Assembly (NCBI GenBank): GCA_963814875.1
Contig: CAWFFJ010000015.1
Coordinates: forward strand, 410,661-474,660
Reading direction: 5' to 3'
Source of the DNA: CAVSIS01 sp963814875
Lineage (GTDB): Bacteria > Acidobacteriota > Thermoanaerobaculia > Thermoanaerobaculales > Sulfomarinibacteraceae
Length of the DNA: 64,000 nt
The position numbers were made by a program, and so were the translations under genes. This document shows, one piece after another, positions 16,346 to 25,301 of the stretch (position 1 is the first letter of the stretch; every line of letters begins with the position of its first letter). The notes beneath the pieces were generated by a model. That model was not told the origin of the DNA and ran no database searches. It saw only the letters and a list, made by a program, of their open reading frames with translations.

Positions 16346-19300
16346 ATGCAGGTCGACCGACTCCGCCGTGCCCCTGGATCGGCCCGTCACCGCCAGGACG
16401 CGCCCGCGACCCGACAGGGCCTCGCCCTCCTTGCTCTGCTCGCCCTCGCACCGTTGGCGTCCGTGGCCCGCGAGGCGCCGGCGACGAGCGGTGTCCAGGC
16501 CCGTGTCGAACGCCACCTCGAGGAGGCTGTCGCCGGCGGCCTCGAGCCGACCGACATGCACCACCTGGTATTTGCGTTCAACTGGCGGGAGACCCTGCCC
16601 GACTGGCGCTGGATCGCGCCTGCTCTCGACCGTCTCACAGCAGCTCGCCCGGTCGATCCTCTGATGGCCGAGGAGGTGCGCCTACTGCGCGCCCGGGTGG
16701 CTGTCGATGAGGGTCGTCCGGCCGCCGCCCGCGAGCTTTTTCAAGCGGACGGGGGCTTGAGCGGCTGGTGGCTGACGGGGCCGTTCCCGCTCGACGAGCT
16801 CGAGGACTTCGCGACCCGCGCCGAGTTGCCCGCGGCGACCGCCGAGTGGCGCCCGGTCCCCGGGGCAGACCCGATCGGGTGGGTCCGGGTGGCGGGCCTG
16901 GTGTGGCCGGCCCAGCGGCAGATGGTGTACCTCGCCACCACCGTCGTCAGCCGGCGCGAGCAGCCGGTGGCGCTGCGCCTCGGCGCCGCTCAGGTGGCGC
17001 GGGCGTGGCTCAACGGCGCCGAGGTACTGACCACCCCGCGACCCCTCAGCCATGCTGAGGACCAGGTGTCCGCGGGCGCGTGGCTGCGCCAGGGGCGCAA
17101 CCTGCTCATCGTCGCGGTGGCCTCCGAGAGCGACGACTGGTGGCTGCGGGTGCACCTGACCGCGCCGGACGGCTCGCGCGCAGCAGGCGTGCGCGAGGAA
17201 ATCGTACCGCCCGCAGTCGTCACCGCGCTCGGCAGGCCGGCGCCCGAGATCCGCTCGCTCGAGTCCGAGCTGCGCGCTGCGGTCGCCGCCGGCCGCCAAG
17301 GCGCCCGTACGGCGCTCGCCGCCTACCTGGTGATTCGCCCGCCCCAGCCGCGCGACACCGGCGACGCGCGCGCCGCCTGCGTGGCCGCGCGGGCCGAGGC
17401 GCCGGGCGAGGCGCGACTCCTGGAGAGCCTCATCACCAACGAGCCCAAGGCGGTGCGGGCACTGCTCGAGGACGCGGTCGAGGCCGACCCGGGGCTGGTG
17501 TGGGCGCGAGTCGGTCTGGCCGCCTGGTACCACCAGCACGGACTGTTCAGCGAGGCTGCTGCGCGCCTCGAGCCGGCCCGCGAGGAGCCGGCGGTTCGCG
17601 CGGTCCAGCTCGACATGGAGGCCGACCTGTGGGGTATGCTCGCCCTGCCCCGGCTCGAAGCTCTCTCCCGACGTACTCCGCAGTGCGTCGAGGTCGGCGT
17701 GCTGCTCGGGCGCGAGGCGGTGGCCGCCAAGCGCTGGAACACCCTGCACGAGGCCCTCGAGCGGCTGCGCGGGATCACCCCCGGACGCCCGGAGGTGCTC
17801 GAGCTCGACGAGCGGGCGGCGGTCGATTGCGGCGACAGCGCCGGGCTCAGACGCCAGGTGGCCGACTCGCTCGAGCGCGACCCGAACCTGACCGGGACGA
17901 GGGTCCGTCTCGCCCGCCTCGACCTCGCCGCCGGCGACACCGCGGCCTCCCGCCAGGTGCTCGAGCAGGGCCTCACGCGCAGCCCGGACGATCCCGATCT
18001 GCTGCTCGAGCTGGCGCGGCTCGAACACGCCGACGGCCACGACCAGGCGGCTACCACGCTCGCCAGGCGCCTGCTCGAGGTGCGTCCCCAGGAGCGCCGC
18101 GCCCAGCGCCTGCTCAAGCTGCTCGGCGAGGGCGGCGACGACAGCGCTTGGCTGCGCCAGCCGGCCGCGCTATGGCAGCTCGCCGACGCGGCCGCAGGCG
18201 ACGACCCGGCGGTCGAGGTCCTCGAACATCAGGAGCTGCGCTTTCTACCGGGGCAACTGACCGAGGAACGGGTTCAACGCGCCTGGCTGGTGCGGACCGC
18301 GGCCCAGGCGCAGGACCTCGAGGACTCCGTGGTGGCCTACGTTCCCGAGCGCCAGCGGCTGCGGGTGCTCGCGGCACGGGTCCTGCGGAGGGACGGCAGC
18401 GAGGTCAGCGCCCGCCAGAGTGACAGCCCCCGGCTCGCCGAGCCCGAGTTCAATCTCTACTACGACACCCGGCTGCGGCGCTTCGACTTCTCCCCGCTCC
18501 AGGACGGAGACCTGGTCGAGCTCAGCTACATCCTCTCGGAGACCTCGGAGGCCAACGAGACAGGTCCCTACCGGGGCGGGCTGGTGACCATCGGCGGAGA
18601 CCTACCGACCCACCTCGAGGAGGTCGCGATGGTCAGCCGGGACGGCGTTCTGCCCGCCTGGGAGCTCGCCCATCTCGACGCCGAGCCGGTGCGCAGCGAC
18701 GAGCCCGGCGGCGGTATCCGGCTGCAGTGGGTGTGGCGCGGGTTGGCGGCCGTGCCGCGGGACCTGCCGCCTGCGCCCCGACTCACGGTTCAGCCGTATC
18801 TGACCTACTCCAACCACCCCGACTGGGGAGAGCTGGCAGACTGGTACGCTCGCCACGTCGCACCCCGCATCGTGGCCTCGCGCCAGGTTGAGGAGCTCGC
18901 CCATCGGCTCAGCGACGGTCTCCCCGACCGGAACGCCAAGATCCGGGCGATCTACCGCTATGTGACCGACGAGATCCGCTACGTCGGGCTCGAGCTGGGT
19001 GAGCACCGCTACCGCCCGTTTTCGGCCGACTGGGTGCTCAACCACGGCATCGGCGACTGCAAGGACAAGGCCGGGTTCCTGGTCAGCCTGCTCGGGGCGG
19101 TCGACATCCCGGCGAAGATGGTCCTTGTCCGAACCGCCGACGAGGGCCCGGTCGCGTCGCGGATCGCAGTGCTCGAGGACTTCAACCACGCCATCGCCTA
19201 CCTACCTGAAGATCACATGTGGCTCGACGGCACTGCGTCGGGCCATGATCCGACCCTTCCGCCCGGTCTCGACCAGGGAGCGTGGGCCCTGGTCATCGAA

Positions 19301-19951
19301 GGCCGCGACAGTCGGCCGGTGACCACCCCGGTGGTCGGCGCCGGCGTCGACCGCCTCGACTTCTCGCTCGCGCGGGGTGACGCCGGCACGGTTGACCTCT
19401 CGGTCGCGATCGAGGCGACCGGAGATGCCGCCAGCCGCCGGCGAGGGATCCTTGCCGGGAGCCAGGACCCACGCCGCATCGCGCGCTGGGTCCAGGGCAT
19501 GTTCCCTTCAGCGAGCCTCGTCGGCGAGCCCGAGATCAGGGTTCGGCCGGGCCGCGATCCGGTCACCCTCCAGATCCACGCGACGGTGCCGCGCTCCGCA
19601 CTGCTCGCCGGCGGCGGCATTCCGACCTATCCGGGTGAGCTCAACCTGGTGTCGCGGCTCGCCCCCGGCGGCGAGCGCCACGGGCCGCTCCTGCTAACGG
19701 TGGAGCCGCGCCAGGAGTGGTCGGTGACGGTCGACCTCGGCCGTCCACCGACCACTCGCCCCGAGCCGCTCGAGCTATCCTCCGACATTGGCACCCTCCG
19801 GGTGACAGTCGAGCCCCGGGCGACCGGCTGGCGCCTCGCCGGGACCTTTGAGCTCAAGCCGGGCCTGCTGCCCGCCGAGCGCGCGGGCGAGCTGCGCGAC
19901 TTCCTGGTCCAGGTCGAACGCGCCCTGGTCCGTCCCCTGGAGGTGCCGTGA
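16346..19951 (+). CDS. Exported DUF3857/transglutaminase-like protein with TPR region
   Basis: A 1201-residue secreted or periplasmic protein. A long N-region with hydrophobic LALLALLALAPLAS ends in a likely signal cleavage. Residues about 60-330 are beta-rich, and about 330-620 are TPR-like helical repeats (EARLLESLI, DPDLLLELARLEHADGH). A DUF3857 domain follows (about 650-840; RLRRFDFSPLQDGDLVELSY). The transglutaminase core has a full triad: Cys905 (GIGDCKDKAGFLVSLL), His948 (FNHAIAYL) and Asp961 (MWLDGTA). The C-terminal part is a beta domain. Such proteins are common in Bacteroidetes and Acidobacteria; their substrate is not known. A GATACT box six bases before ATG 16346 suggests a leaderless message. 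The next gene is a diverged paralogue that overlaps the stop. Confidence 0.85.
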   Translation: MQVDRLRRAPGSARHRQDAPATRQGLALLALLALAPLASVAREAPATSGVQARVERHLEEAVAGGLEPTDMHHLVFAFNWRETLPDWRWIAPALDRLTAARPVDPLMAEEVRLLRARVAVDEGRPAAARELFQADGGLSGWWLTGPFPLDELEDFATRAELPAATAEWRPVPGADPIGWVRVAGLVWPAQRQMVYLATTVVSRREQPVALRLGAAQVARAWLNGAEVLTTPRPLSHAEDQVSAGAWLRQGRNLLIVAVASESDDWWLRVHLTAPDGSRAAGVREEIVPPAVVTALGRPAPEIRSLESELRAAVAAGRQGARTALAAYLVIRPPQPRDTGDARAACVAARAEAPGEARLLESLITNEPKAVRALLEDAVEADPGLVWARVGLAAWYHQHGLFSEAAARLEPAREEPAVRAVQLDMEADLWGMLALPRLEALSRRTPQCVEVGVLLGREAVAAKRWNTLHEALERLRGITPGRPEVLELDERAAVDCGDSAGLRRQVADSLERDPNLTGTRVRLARLDLAAGDTAASRQVLEQGLTRSPDDPDLLLELARLEHADGHDQAATTLARRLLEVRPQERRAQRLLKLLGEGGDDSAWLRQPAALWQLADAAAGDDPAVEVLEHQELRFLPGQLTEERVQRAWLVRTAAQAQDLEDSVVAYVPERQRLRVLAARVLRRDGSEVSARQSDSPRLAEPEFNLYYDTRLRRFDFSPLQDGDLVELSYILSETSEANETGPYRGGLVTIGGDLPTHLEEVAMVSRDGVLPAWELAHLDAEPVRSDEPGGGIRLQWVWRGLAAVPRDLPPAPRLTVQPYLTYSNHPDWGELADWYARHVAPRIVASRQVEELAHRLSDGLPDRNAKIRAIYRYVTDEIRYVGLELGEHRYRPFSADWVLNHGIGDCKDKAGFLVSLLGAVDIPAKMVLVRTADEGPVASRIAVLEDFNHAIAYLPEDHMWLDGTASGHDPTLPPGLDQGAWALVIEGRDSRPVTTPVVGAGVDRLDFSLARGDAGTVDLSVAIEATGDAASRRRGILAGSQDPRRIARWVQGMFPSASLVGEPEIRVRPGRDPVTLQIHATVPRSALLAGGGIPTYPGELNLVSRLAPGGERHGPLLLTVEPRQEWSVTVDLGRPPTTRPEPLELSSDIGTLRVTVEPRATGWRLAGTFELKPGLLPAERAGELRDFLVQVERALVRPLEVP

Positions 19952-22900
19952 TGTGGCGCCGTGCAGCGTTCGCCGTTGTCGCGGCGCTGGTCGCCTCGAC
20001 GGCCGCCGCCGGCTGGCCGGAGGTCGCCCGTGCCGATGCCCGGTTCGACCTCGAGGGGGCGCGACGGGCCGCCCTCGACACGGTCAGCGCCGCCCCCGAC
20101 GCGGCCGACGCCATCGCCGCCGCCGGCTGGTGGCTGCACAACGTCGACGTGATCTCCGAGCCCGAAGCGCTGCTCTCCGCGGTTCCCGACGAGCGCGATC
20201 CCGAGCTCGGCTTCCTGCTCGCCCGGCTCGAGGCCGAGCTCGCGCGCCGCCCCCCGGCAGGGGTGCCGGCGTCGTTCGAGCTCGCGGGGCCGTTCGGCGT
20301 CTTCGACACCCTCGACATCGAGCGCGGCGTGGTGCCCCCGGATCCGGGGCTGCCGCCGCCCGGGACTCGCTTCGTCGATGACGCGCAGCCGTTCCGGCTC
20401 CGCTTCACCACCCTCGACGGCTCGGCGAAGCCGCCGCGCGGGATGGTTTTTGGCGGCGTCTACCTCGCCGCCTGGGACCTCGTTGTCGACCAGCCGCTGA
20501 CTGGCTGGCTCGTCCTCGAGGTGGAGGACGGCGCGAACCTCGAGCTCGACGGACGCCCGGTCGACCGGATCCGCCGCGCCGGCGAGACCACGCCCGGGGT
20601 GTGCTGGTACCGGATCGAGCTCCGGCCGGGGTCGCACCGAGTTGGGGTCGAGATGGCCTCCACCGACGTGCCGCAGGCTCGGATCAGCCTCTGGGACGAC
20701 CACGGACGACCGGTCAATGCCACGATCGCCGAGAGCCCCGTGACCTCGCCCGCGGGCTCGACTGCACGCCGCGCCGAGCCGCCCGCGGCGGCCGCCCTCG
20801 AGGCTCGGCTGGGGCGAGAGGGCGTCGACCTGCCAACCCTCCTGCTCGGTGTCGCTGTGGCGCGCGGCCGCAACGACCCGCGGCACGCCTCCGAGCTCAT
20901 GGCACGCGCACTCGAGCTCGCCCCCAACGATCCCTCGGCCAACCTCACCGCCGCGCTGCTGCTGCTCGAGGAACCGAGCGGGCTGGCGTCGGAGGTCGCG
21001 GCGCGACGCGCCCGTGAGCACCTCCGACGGGCGGCCGATATTCCGCTCTCGTTGCTCGCCGAGCGCGCGCTGGCAGTGCGGGAGCAGCGCGCCGAGGACG
21101 TCGACCGACTCCTCGACGACATGGTCGACCGCTACGGGGGCGATGCGCGCGTGCTCAGCCTGTGGGTCCGGGAGGCGGTGCGGCGGGGCTGGGTGCGCGA
21201 GGCCGAGGCCGCCCTCGAGCGGCTCGCCGCGATGCTGCCCGGGTCCCGTCGCGTGGCCGACATGCGGGTCGAGGTCGCGCAGGGGCTGGAGCGATGGGAC
21301 GAGCGGACGCGGCTGCTGCGTGCCCTCGCCGAGGGCCAGCCTGAAGACCTCGACCGGGTCGACGATCTCGCCGGCGCATGCCTGGTCGGCGACGCGGTGG
21401 AAATCCTCGAGAGGCTCCGCGGGCGGGCTGAGGACCCGACCGTCGACCTCGATGCAGCGCGCCGGCAGCTCGAGGCCGGCCGCACGGCCGATGCGAGCGC
21501 CTCCCTGGCCGCGGCGCGGAAGCGGTGGGGCGAACTCCAGGCCCTCGACGAGCTCGAGCTCGCCCTCGCCGCCGCCAACGCGGACACGCTGCGCGCGACT
21601 GTCGAGCACGTCCTCGCGCGCCACCCCTCCAACCTGCAGCTCGCTGCGCTCGACTGGAGGCTGGGAGCGACGCCGTTCTACGCTCCCTTCGTCGTCGACG
21701 GTCTCGAGCTCGCACGCCAACACAGCGACAGCCCTGCAGGGGTCGACGCCGAGCTGCTGCTCGACCAGGCGGTCGAGCGGATCTTTCCCGACGGTTCCTC
21801 GCTCCACTACTACCACGGGCTGACCCGTGCGGTGACGCCGGACGGCGCCCGTCAGGCGGCATCGCTCCAGCAGCTCCCGGGTTCGCTACGCCTCAAGGTC
21901 CGGGTCGTGAAGCCGGACGGCACGATCGTGGTTCCGCCGGAGCTGACGCCCGACGACGATGTCTACCAGCTCGCGGACGTTGAGCCCGGAGACCTCGTCG
22001 AGGAGGAGTACGTCGCCCGGATCGCACCGACGGGCGCCTCCCGCCGCGGCCATCTCTCGCCCTACATCTACCGTTTCGCCGATGCCGACCGCGCCTTTGG
22101 GCTGTCGGAGTACGCGCTCCTGGTGCCGCCCGGCGTCGATCCCAAGGTCGAGGGTCGTTTCGTGGGCCTGGAGCGCAAGGAGTGGGACCAGGACGGGCTC
22201 CACGTCGTGCGCTGGCGCGCCGAGAAGGTGCCGCCGATCCCGCGCGAGCCGTTCTCGCCGCCCGTCCAGGAGCTCCTGCCGTGGGTGACCTACGGCTTCG
22301 GGGTCAGCTGGCAGGATGTCGGCGACGTGCTGCGGGACCGGTTCCTGGAGGTCCTCGAGACGACCCCCGAGCTGGAAGCCTGGAGTGCACCGCTGGTCGC
22401 AGGGGACGATCCCCAGGTCGCGGCGCAGCGGCTCGCGGAGGGGCTCGAGAAAGCGGTCAAGGAGGGACGCGACAGCATCGACCTGCGCTCGACGGCGGGC
22501 GAGAGCTTCTCCCGTGGAGAGGGGAACCGGATCGTGATCGCCGCCGCGGCGCTTCTCGCCGGCGGATGGGACGTCGATCTGGTGATGGCACGACCACGGG
22601 TCCTGGCCGGCACCCACCTGGCGGTGCCTTCGATGGAGGCATTCTCGACGCCTTTGCTTCGGTTGTCGCGCGGCGGACGCTCGGCGTGGTACGACGTCGA
22701 GGAGGGCCGCCGCGGCGCCGGCCGGGTGCGTCCGCTGGTGCAGGGGTCCGACGCTCTGGCGGCGCCGCTCGCGCGGCCGGAGCTCCCAGTCGAGCGGATC
22801 GAACGCCTGCCCGAGTTTCCCAACCCGGAGCTCGAGGAGAGGGTTCTGGCGCGCGCCATGATCGATGCTGACGGCACCGCTCACGTCCACTTCGAGCTCG

Positions 22901-23463
22901 AGCTCCCCGGCGGGCAGGGTCAACGGCTCGAGGAGACCGTGCGCAGCCAGCCCCCGGACCGCGTCGCGCTGGTCTATCGCCAGATCGCCGTCGGGCTGTT
23001 TCCTGGCGCTGAGCAGGTGGAAGGACGGGTCGACCACCTCGACGACGACGATGGCATCCGGCTCGTGCTCGACCTCGTGTCGGCGGGCGCGTGCGAGGTC
23101 GCCGAGCGCACCATGACCTGCCGCAGCCTGGTGCTCGCCAAGCCGCTCGGTCCTTCCCTCGCCTCGTTGCCGGAGCGCACCTTTCCGCTCGTCCTCCACC
23201 TGCCCATCCTCCAGCGGCTCGAGCTCGTGGTGTCGCCGCCGGCCGGTTGGAAGCCGGTTGCCAACCCGCGAGTTCTGTCGGCGCGGTGGGGCTCAGTGGA
23301 CGAGACGGTGGGCGTCGGGTCGGACGGGCTGCACTCGGTCGTCACCCTCGACATTCCGGCACAGACGGTTGCGCCGGCGGACTATCCCGAGTTCGCGCGG
23401 TTCTGCCACGCCGTCGACGAGCTGCTGGCGCGCCCGCCGATGTTGGACCGGCTGCCGAGATGA
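19951..23463 (+). CDS. DUF3857 protein with degenerate transglutaminase domain (paralogue of the preceding gene)
   Basis: A 1170-residue exported protein with signal peptide MWRRAAFAVVAALVASTAAA, helical TPR-like repeats in the middle and a DUF3857 domain (DDDVYQLADVEPGDLVEEEYV and FGLSEYALLVPPG). The transglutaminase-like segment that follows has lost its nucleophile: where the partner has GDCKDKA, this protein has GEGNRIV (Gly858 at the Cys position). The His position reads Thr (FSTPLLRL); the Asp is kept (WYDVEEG). It is therefore probably a pseudoenzyme acting with the upstream protein. The ATG at 19951 overlaps the preceding stop and follows GGAGG by seven bases; GTG 19948 is the alternative start. 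Confidence 0.8.
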   Translation: MWRRAAFAVVAALVASTAAAGWPEVARADARFDLEGARRAALDTVSAAPDAADAIAAAGWWLHNVDVISEPEALLSAVPDERDPELGFLLARLEAELARRPPAGVPASFELAGPFGVFDTLDIERGVVPPDPGLPPPGTRFVDDAQPFRLRFTTLDGSAKPPRGMVFGGVYLAAWDLVVDQPLTGWLVLEVEDGANLELDGRPVDRIRRAGETTPGVCWYRIELRPGSHRVGVEMASTDVPQARISLWDDHGRPVNATIAESPVTSPAGSTARRAEPPAAAALEARLGREGVDLPTLLLGVAVARGRNDPRHASELMARALELAPNDPSANLTAALLLLEEPSGLASEVAARRAREHLRRAADIPLSLLAERALAVREQRAEDVDRLLDDMVDRYGGDARVLSLWVREAVRRGWVREAEAALERLAAMLPGSRRVADMRVEVAQGLERWDERTRLLRALAEGQPEDLDRVDDLAGACLVGDAVEILERLRGRAEDPTVDLDAARRQLEAGRTADASASLAAARKRWGELQALDELELALAAANADTLRATVEHVLARHPSNLQLAALDWRLGATPFYAPFVVDGLELARQHSDSPAGVDAELLLDQAVERIFPDGSSLHYYHGLTRAVTPDGARQAASLQQLPGSLRLKVRVVKPDGTIVVPPELTPDDDVYQLADVEPGDLVEEEYVARIAPTGASRRGHLSPYIYRFADADRAFGLSEYALLVPPGVDPKVEGRFVGLERKEWDQDGLHVVRWRAEKVPPIPREPFSPPVQELLPWVTYGFGVSWQDVGDVLRDRFLEVLETTPELEAWSAPLVAGDDPQVAAQRLAEGLEKAVKEGRDSIDLRSTAGESFSRGEGNRIVIAAAALLAGGWDVDLVMARPRVLAGTHLAVPSMEAFSTPLLRLSRGGRSAWYDVEEGRRGAGRVRPLVQGSDALAAPLARPELPVERIERLPEFPNPELEERVLARAMIDADGTAHVHFELELPGGQGQRLEETVRSQPPDRVALVYRQIAVGLFPGAEQVEGRVDHLDDDDGIRLVLDLVSAGACEVAERTMTCRSLVLAKPLGPSLASLPERTFPLVLHLPILQRLELVVSPPAGWKPVANPRVLSARWGSVDETVGVGSDGLHSVVTLDIPAQTVAPADYPEFARFCHAVDELLARPPMLDRLPR

Positions 23464-23479
23464 GCCGTTGACCCGAGGG

Positions 23480-23485
23480 TATACT
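23480..23485 (+). promoter_or_regulatory. TATACT -10 element of rsgA, leaderless type
   Basis: TATACT ends six bases before the GTG at 23492. No Shine-Dalgarno and no spaced -35 are visible; TTGACC at 23468 is too close to serve. Transcription would begin at the start codon. Confidence 0.5.
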
Positions 23486-23491
23486 GACGCG

Positions 23492-24397
23492 GTGACGGAG
23501 CGAGTGCAGGGCACGGTCATTGCGATGCATGGTCCGCTGGTGCGCGTTCAGGTCGGCGATCGCACCCTGGTCGTGGCGACGCGCCGGCGTCTGAAGTGGG
23601 AGGGTCGTCCTCATGCCGCCTCCCTCGTGGTGGGCGATGAGGTGTCAGTCGAGATGGACGACGACGAGGGCGTCATCGTCGCCGTGCAACCGCGCCACAC
23701 GTGTCTGCTGCGTCGCGCTCCCGGTTCGAATCGACCGCAGGTTCTTGCCGCCAACGTCGATCAGGCGCTGGTGGTGTTCGCCGCGCGCCATCCCGAGCCG
23801 AAGCCCGCCCTGTTGGACCGCTTCCTGGTCGCCTGCCACCTCGCCGGAATCGAGCCGATCATCACCATCAACAAGGTCGACCAGGGCCTCGACCTGGTCG
23901 AATCCTGGCTTCCCTCCTACGCGCGGCTCGGCTACCCGGTGCTGAAGGTGTCGTCGAGGACCGCCCGAGGTCTGGGCGAGCTCAAGCGCCGCCTGCCCGG
24001 CCGGACGACCCTGTTCTGCGGTCCCTCTGGCGCCGGCAAGTCCTCTCTGCTCAACGCGATTTACCCCGGCTTCCGGCTCAAGGTCGGGTCGCTCTCGGAG
24101 GCGACCGGCAAGGGCCGCCACACTACGTCCCGAGCTGAGTTGATGCCGTTGCCGTACGGGGGCTTCGTGGTCGACACGCCAGGCCTGAGGGAGTTCGGCC
24201 TCCACGGCACGACCCGAGCCAAGATCGAGGGCGCGTTCCCGGAGCTGATTCGCCATGCAGTCGCCTGTCGCTTCTCGGACTGCAGTCACGACCACGAGCC
24301 CGGCTGCGCGGTGCGGGCGGCGGTCGATGCCGGCGAGGTGCACGGAAACCGCCTGCGCAGCTTCCACTCGATGCTCGGCGACCTCGCGGAAGCCTAG
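23492..24397 (+). CDS. rsgA: Small-subunit biogenesis GTPase RsgA
   Basis: Circularly permuted GTPase that checks 30S maturation. An OB-fold N-terminus (VQGTVIAMHGPLVRVQVGDR) is followed by motifs in the permuted order: G4 NKVD, G5-like VSSRTARG, G1 CGPSGAGKSS, G2 GRHTTSR and G3 DTPGLREFG. The C-terminal zinc module CRFSDCSHDHEPGCAV supplies three Cys and one His. The 301-residue length is normal. The GTG at 23492 is the family-like start; a TTG at 23468 is in frame but less likely. The gene converges with fpg. Confidence 0.95.
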   Translation: MTERVQGTVIAMHGPLVRVQVGDRTLVVATRRRLKWEGRPHAASLVVGDEVSVEMDDDEGVIVAVQPRHTCLLRRAPGSNRPQVLAANVDQALVVFAARHPEPKPALLDRFLVACHLAGIEPIITINKVDQGLDLVESWLPSYARLGYPVLKVSSRTARGLGELKRRLPGRTTLFCGPSGAGKSSLLNAIYPGFRLKVGSLSEATGKGRHTTSRAELMPLPYGGFVVDTPGLREFGLHGTTRAKIEGAFPELIRHAVACRFSDCSHDHEPGCAVRAAVDAGEVHGNRLRSFHSMLGDLAEA

Positions 24398-24497
24398 CGC
24401 GCGAACTGCAGAGCTCGTTGAAGGCGTGCGCGGCCAGGCGGCCTTGAGCAGGCTCTGACAGCGAGCGGTCGGCGAGCACGACGCGCCTCCTATTCGA

Positions 24498-25301
24498 CTA
24501 GCGGATCGCACGTAGTTCGACCTCACTGCCTCGAGCATAGCGGATGCGCTGCACCGGCGCGCCGCAGGCCGGGCACGGCCGCCCGAAGCGTCCGTGGACG
24601 GCCATCCCGTCGCGAAAAGCGGTCACATGCCGGGGGAAGGTGTCGCCCGCCTCCTGTCGCAAGCGGTCGGTCCACTCCGAGAGCACGGCGACGGTCGCGG
24701 CATGAAGCCCGGCGAGATCGTCGTCGGCGAGCCGTGACGTGACCAGGAAAGGCGACAGGCGGGCGCGGTGGAGGATCTCGTCGGAGTAGGCGTTGCCGAC
24801 GCCGGCCACGACACGGGGATCAGTCAGGGCGCGCTTCACAGTGTGGTTGACCTCGCGCATTCGGGCGGCAAAGGCGGCCGAACCGCACTCGAGCGGTTCG
24901 AGGCCGCCGGGGTCCATTCCGGCGAGCGCAGCGCGTCCGCGCACGAGATGGAGAGAGGCGCGCCGTTTCGAGCCGCCTTCCGTGAGCAGCAGTGTGCCGC
25001 TGGCCAAGGCGAACGCGGCCAGCGTGCCCCGCCAGCGAGCACGATCGCCGGGCTCCCGCCACCCGAGCCGGCCCAGCCGCATCAGGTGGATTGCGGCGAA
25101 TCGTTCGCCTTCGAGGCACAGGACGAGGCGCTTCCCGAGCCGCTCGACGCTCTCGACGGTCCGTCCGGCGAGCTCGTCCGGCGGCGGATCGACGGTGCGG
25201 AGCACGAACGGGTCGAGGATCTCGATCCGCTCGAGCATCCCGCCGACGATCCGGCGCTCGATGGCCTCGAGGTAGACGGTGAGGTCCGGCAGCTCCGGCA
25301 C
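24498..25301 (-). CDS. mutM: Formamidopyrimidine-DNA glycosylase (MutM/Fpg), incomplete zinc finger
   Basis: Base-excision enzyme that removes 8-oxoguanine and nicks the strand. The catalytic N-terminus PELPDLTVYLEAIERR fixes the start at GTG 25301, since Pro2 is the nucleophile and must follow the initiator; Glu3 is present. GKRLVLCLEGE carries the beta-hairpin Lys, VAGVGNAYSDEILHRARLSPF is the helix-two-turn-helix. The zinc finger is half missing: CPACGAPVQRIRYARG is present but the second Cys pair is absent, and the chain ends 14 residues after RYA in a stretch unlike the family. The frame upstream of 25301 is a shadow. A TACCAT hexamer lies six bases before the GTG. Confidence 0.88.
   Translation of the reverse strand: MPELPDLTVYLEAIERRIVGGMLERIEILDPFVLRTVDPPPDELAGRTVESVERLGKRLVLCLEGERFAAIHLMRLGRLGWREPGDRARWRGTLAAFALASGTLLLTEGGSKRRASLHLVRGRAALAGMDPGGLEPLECGSAAFAARMREVNHTVKRALTDPRVVAGVGNAYSDEILHRARLSPFLVTSRLADDDLAGLHAATVAVLSEWTDRLRQEAGDTFPRHVTAFRDGMAVHGRFGRPCPACGAPVQRIRYARGSEVELRAIR

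Noticed and set aside
19627..21816. 729-codon minus-strand open frame
   Set aside because: Antisense to the DUF3857 genes; Arg/Gly/Pro-rich composition with no domain.
23468..23473. TTGACC as a -35 for the TATACT box of rsgA
   Set aside because: Only six bases separate them; sigma-70 needs about 17.
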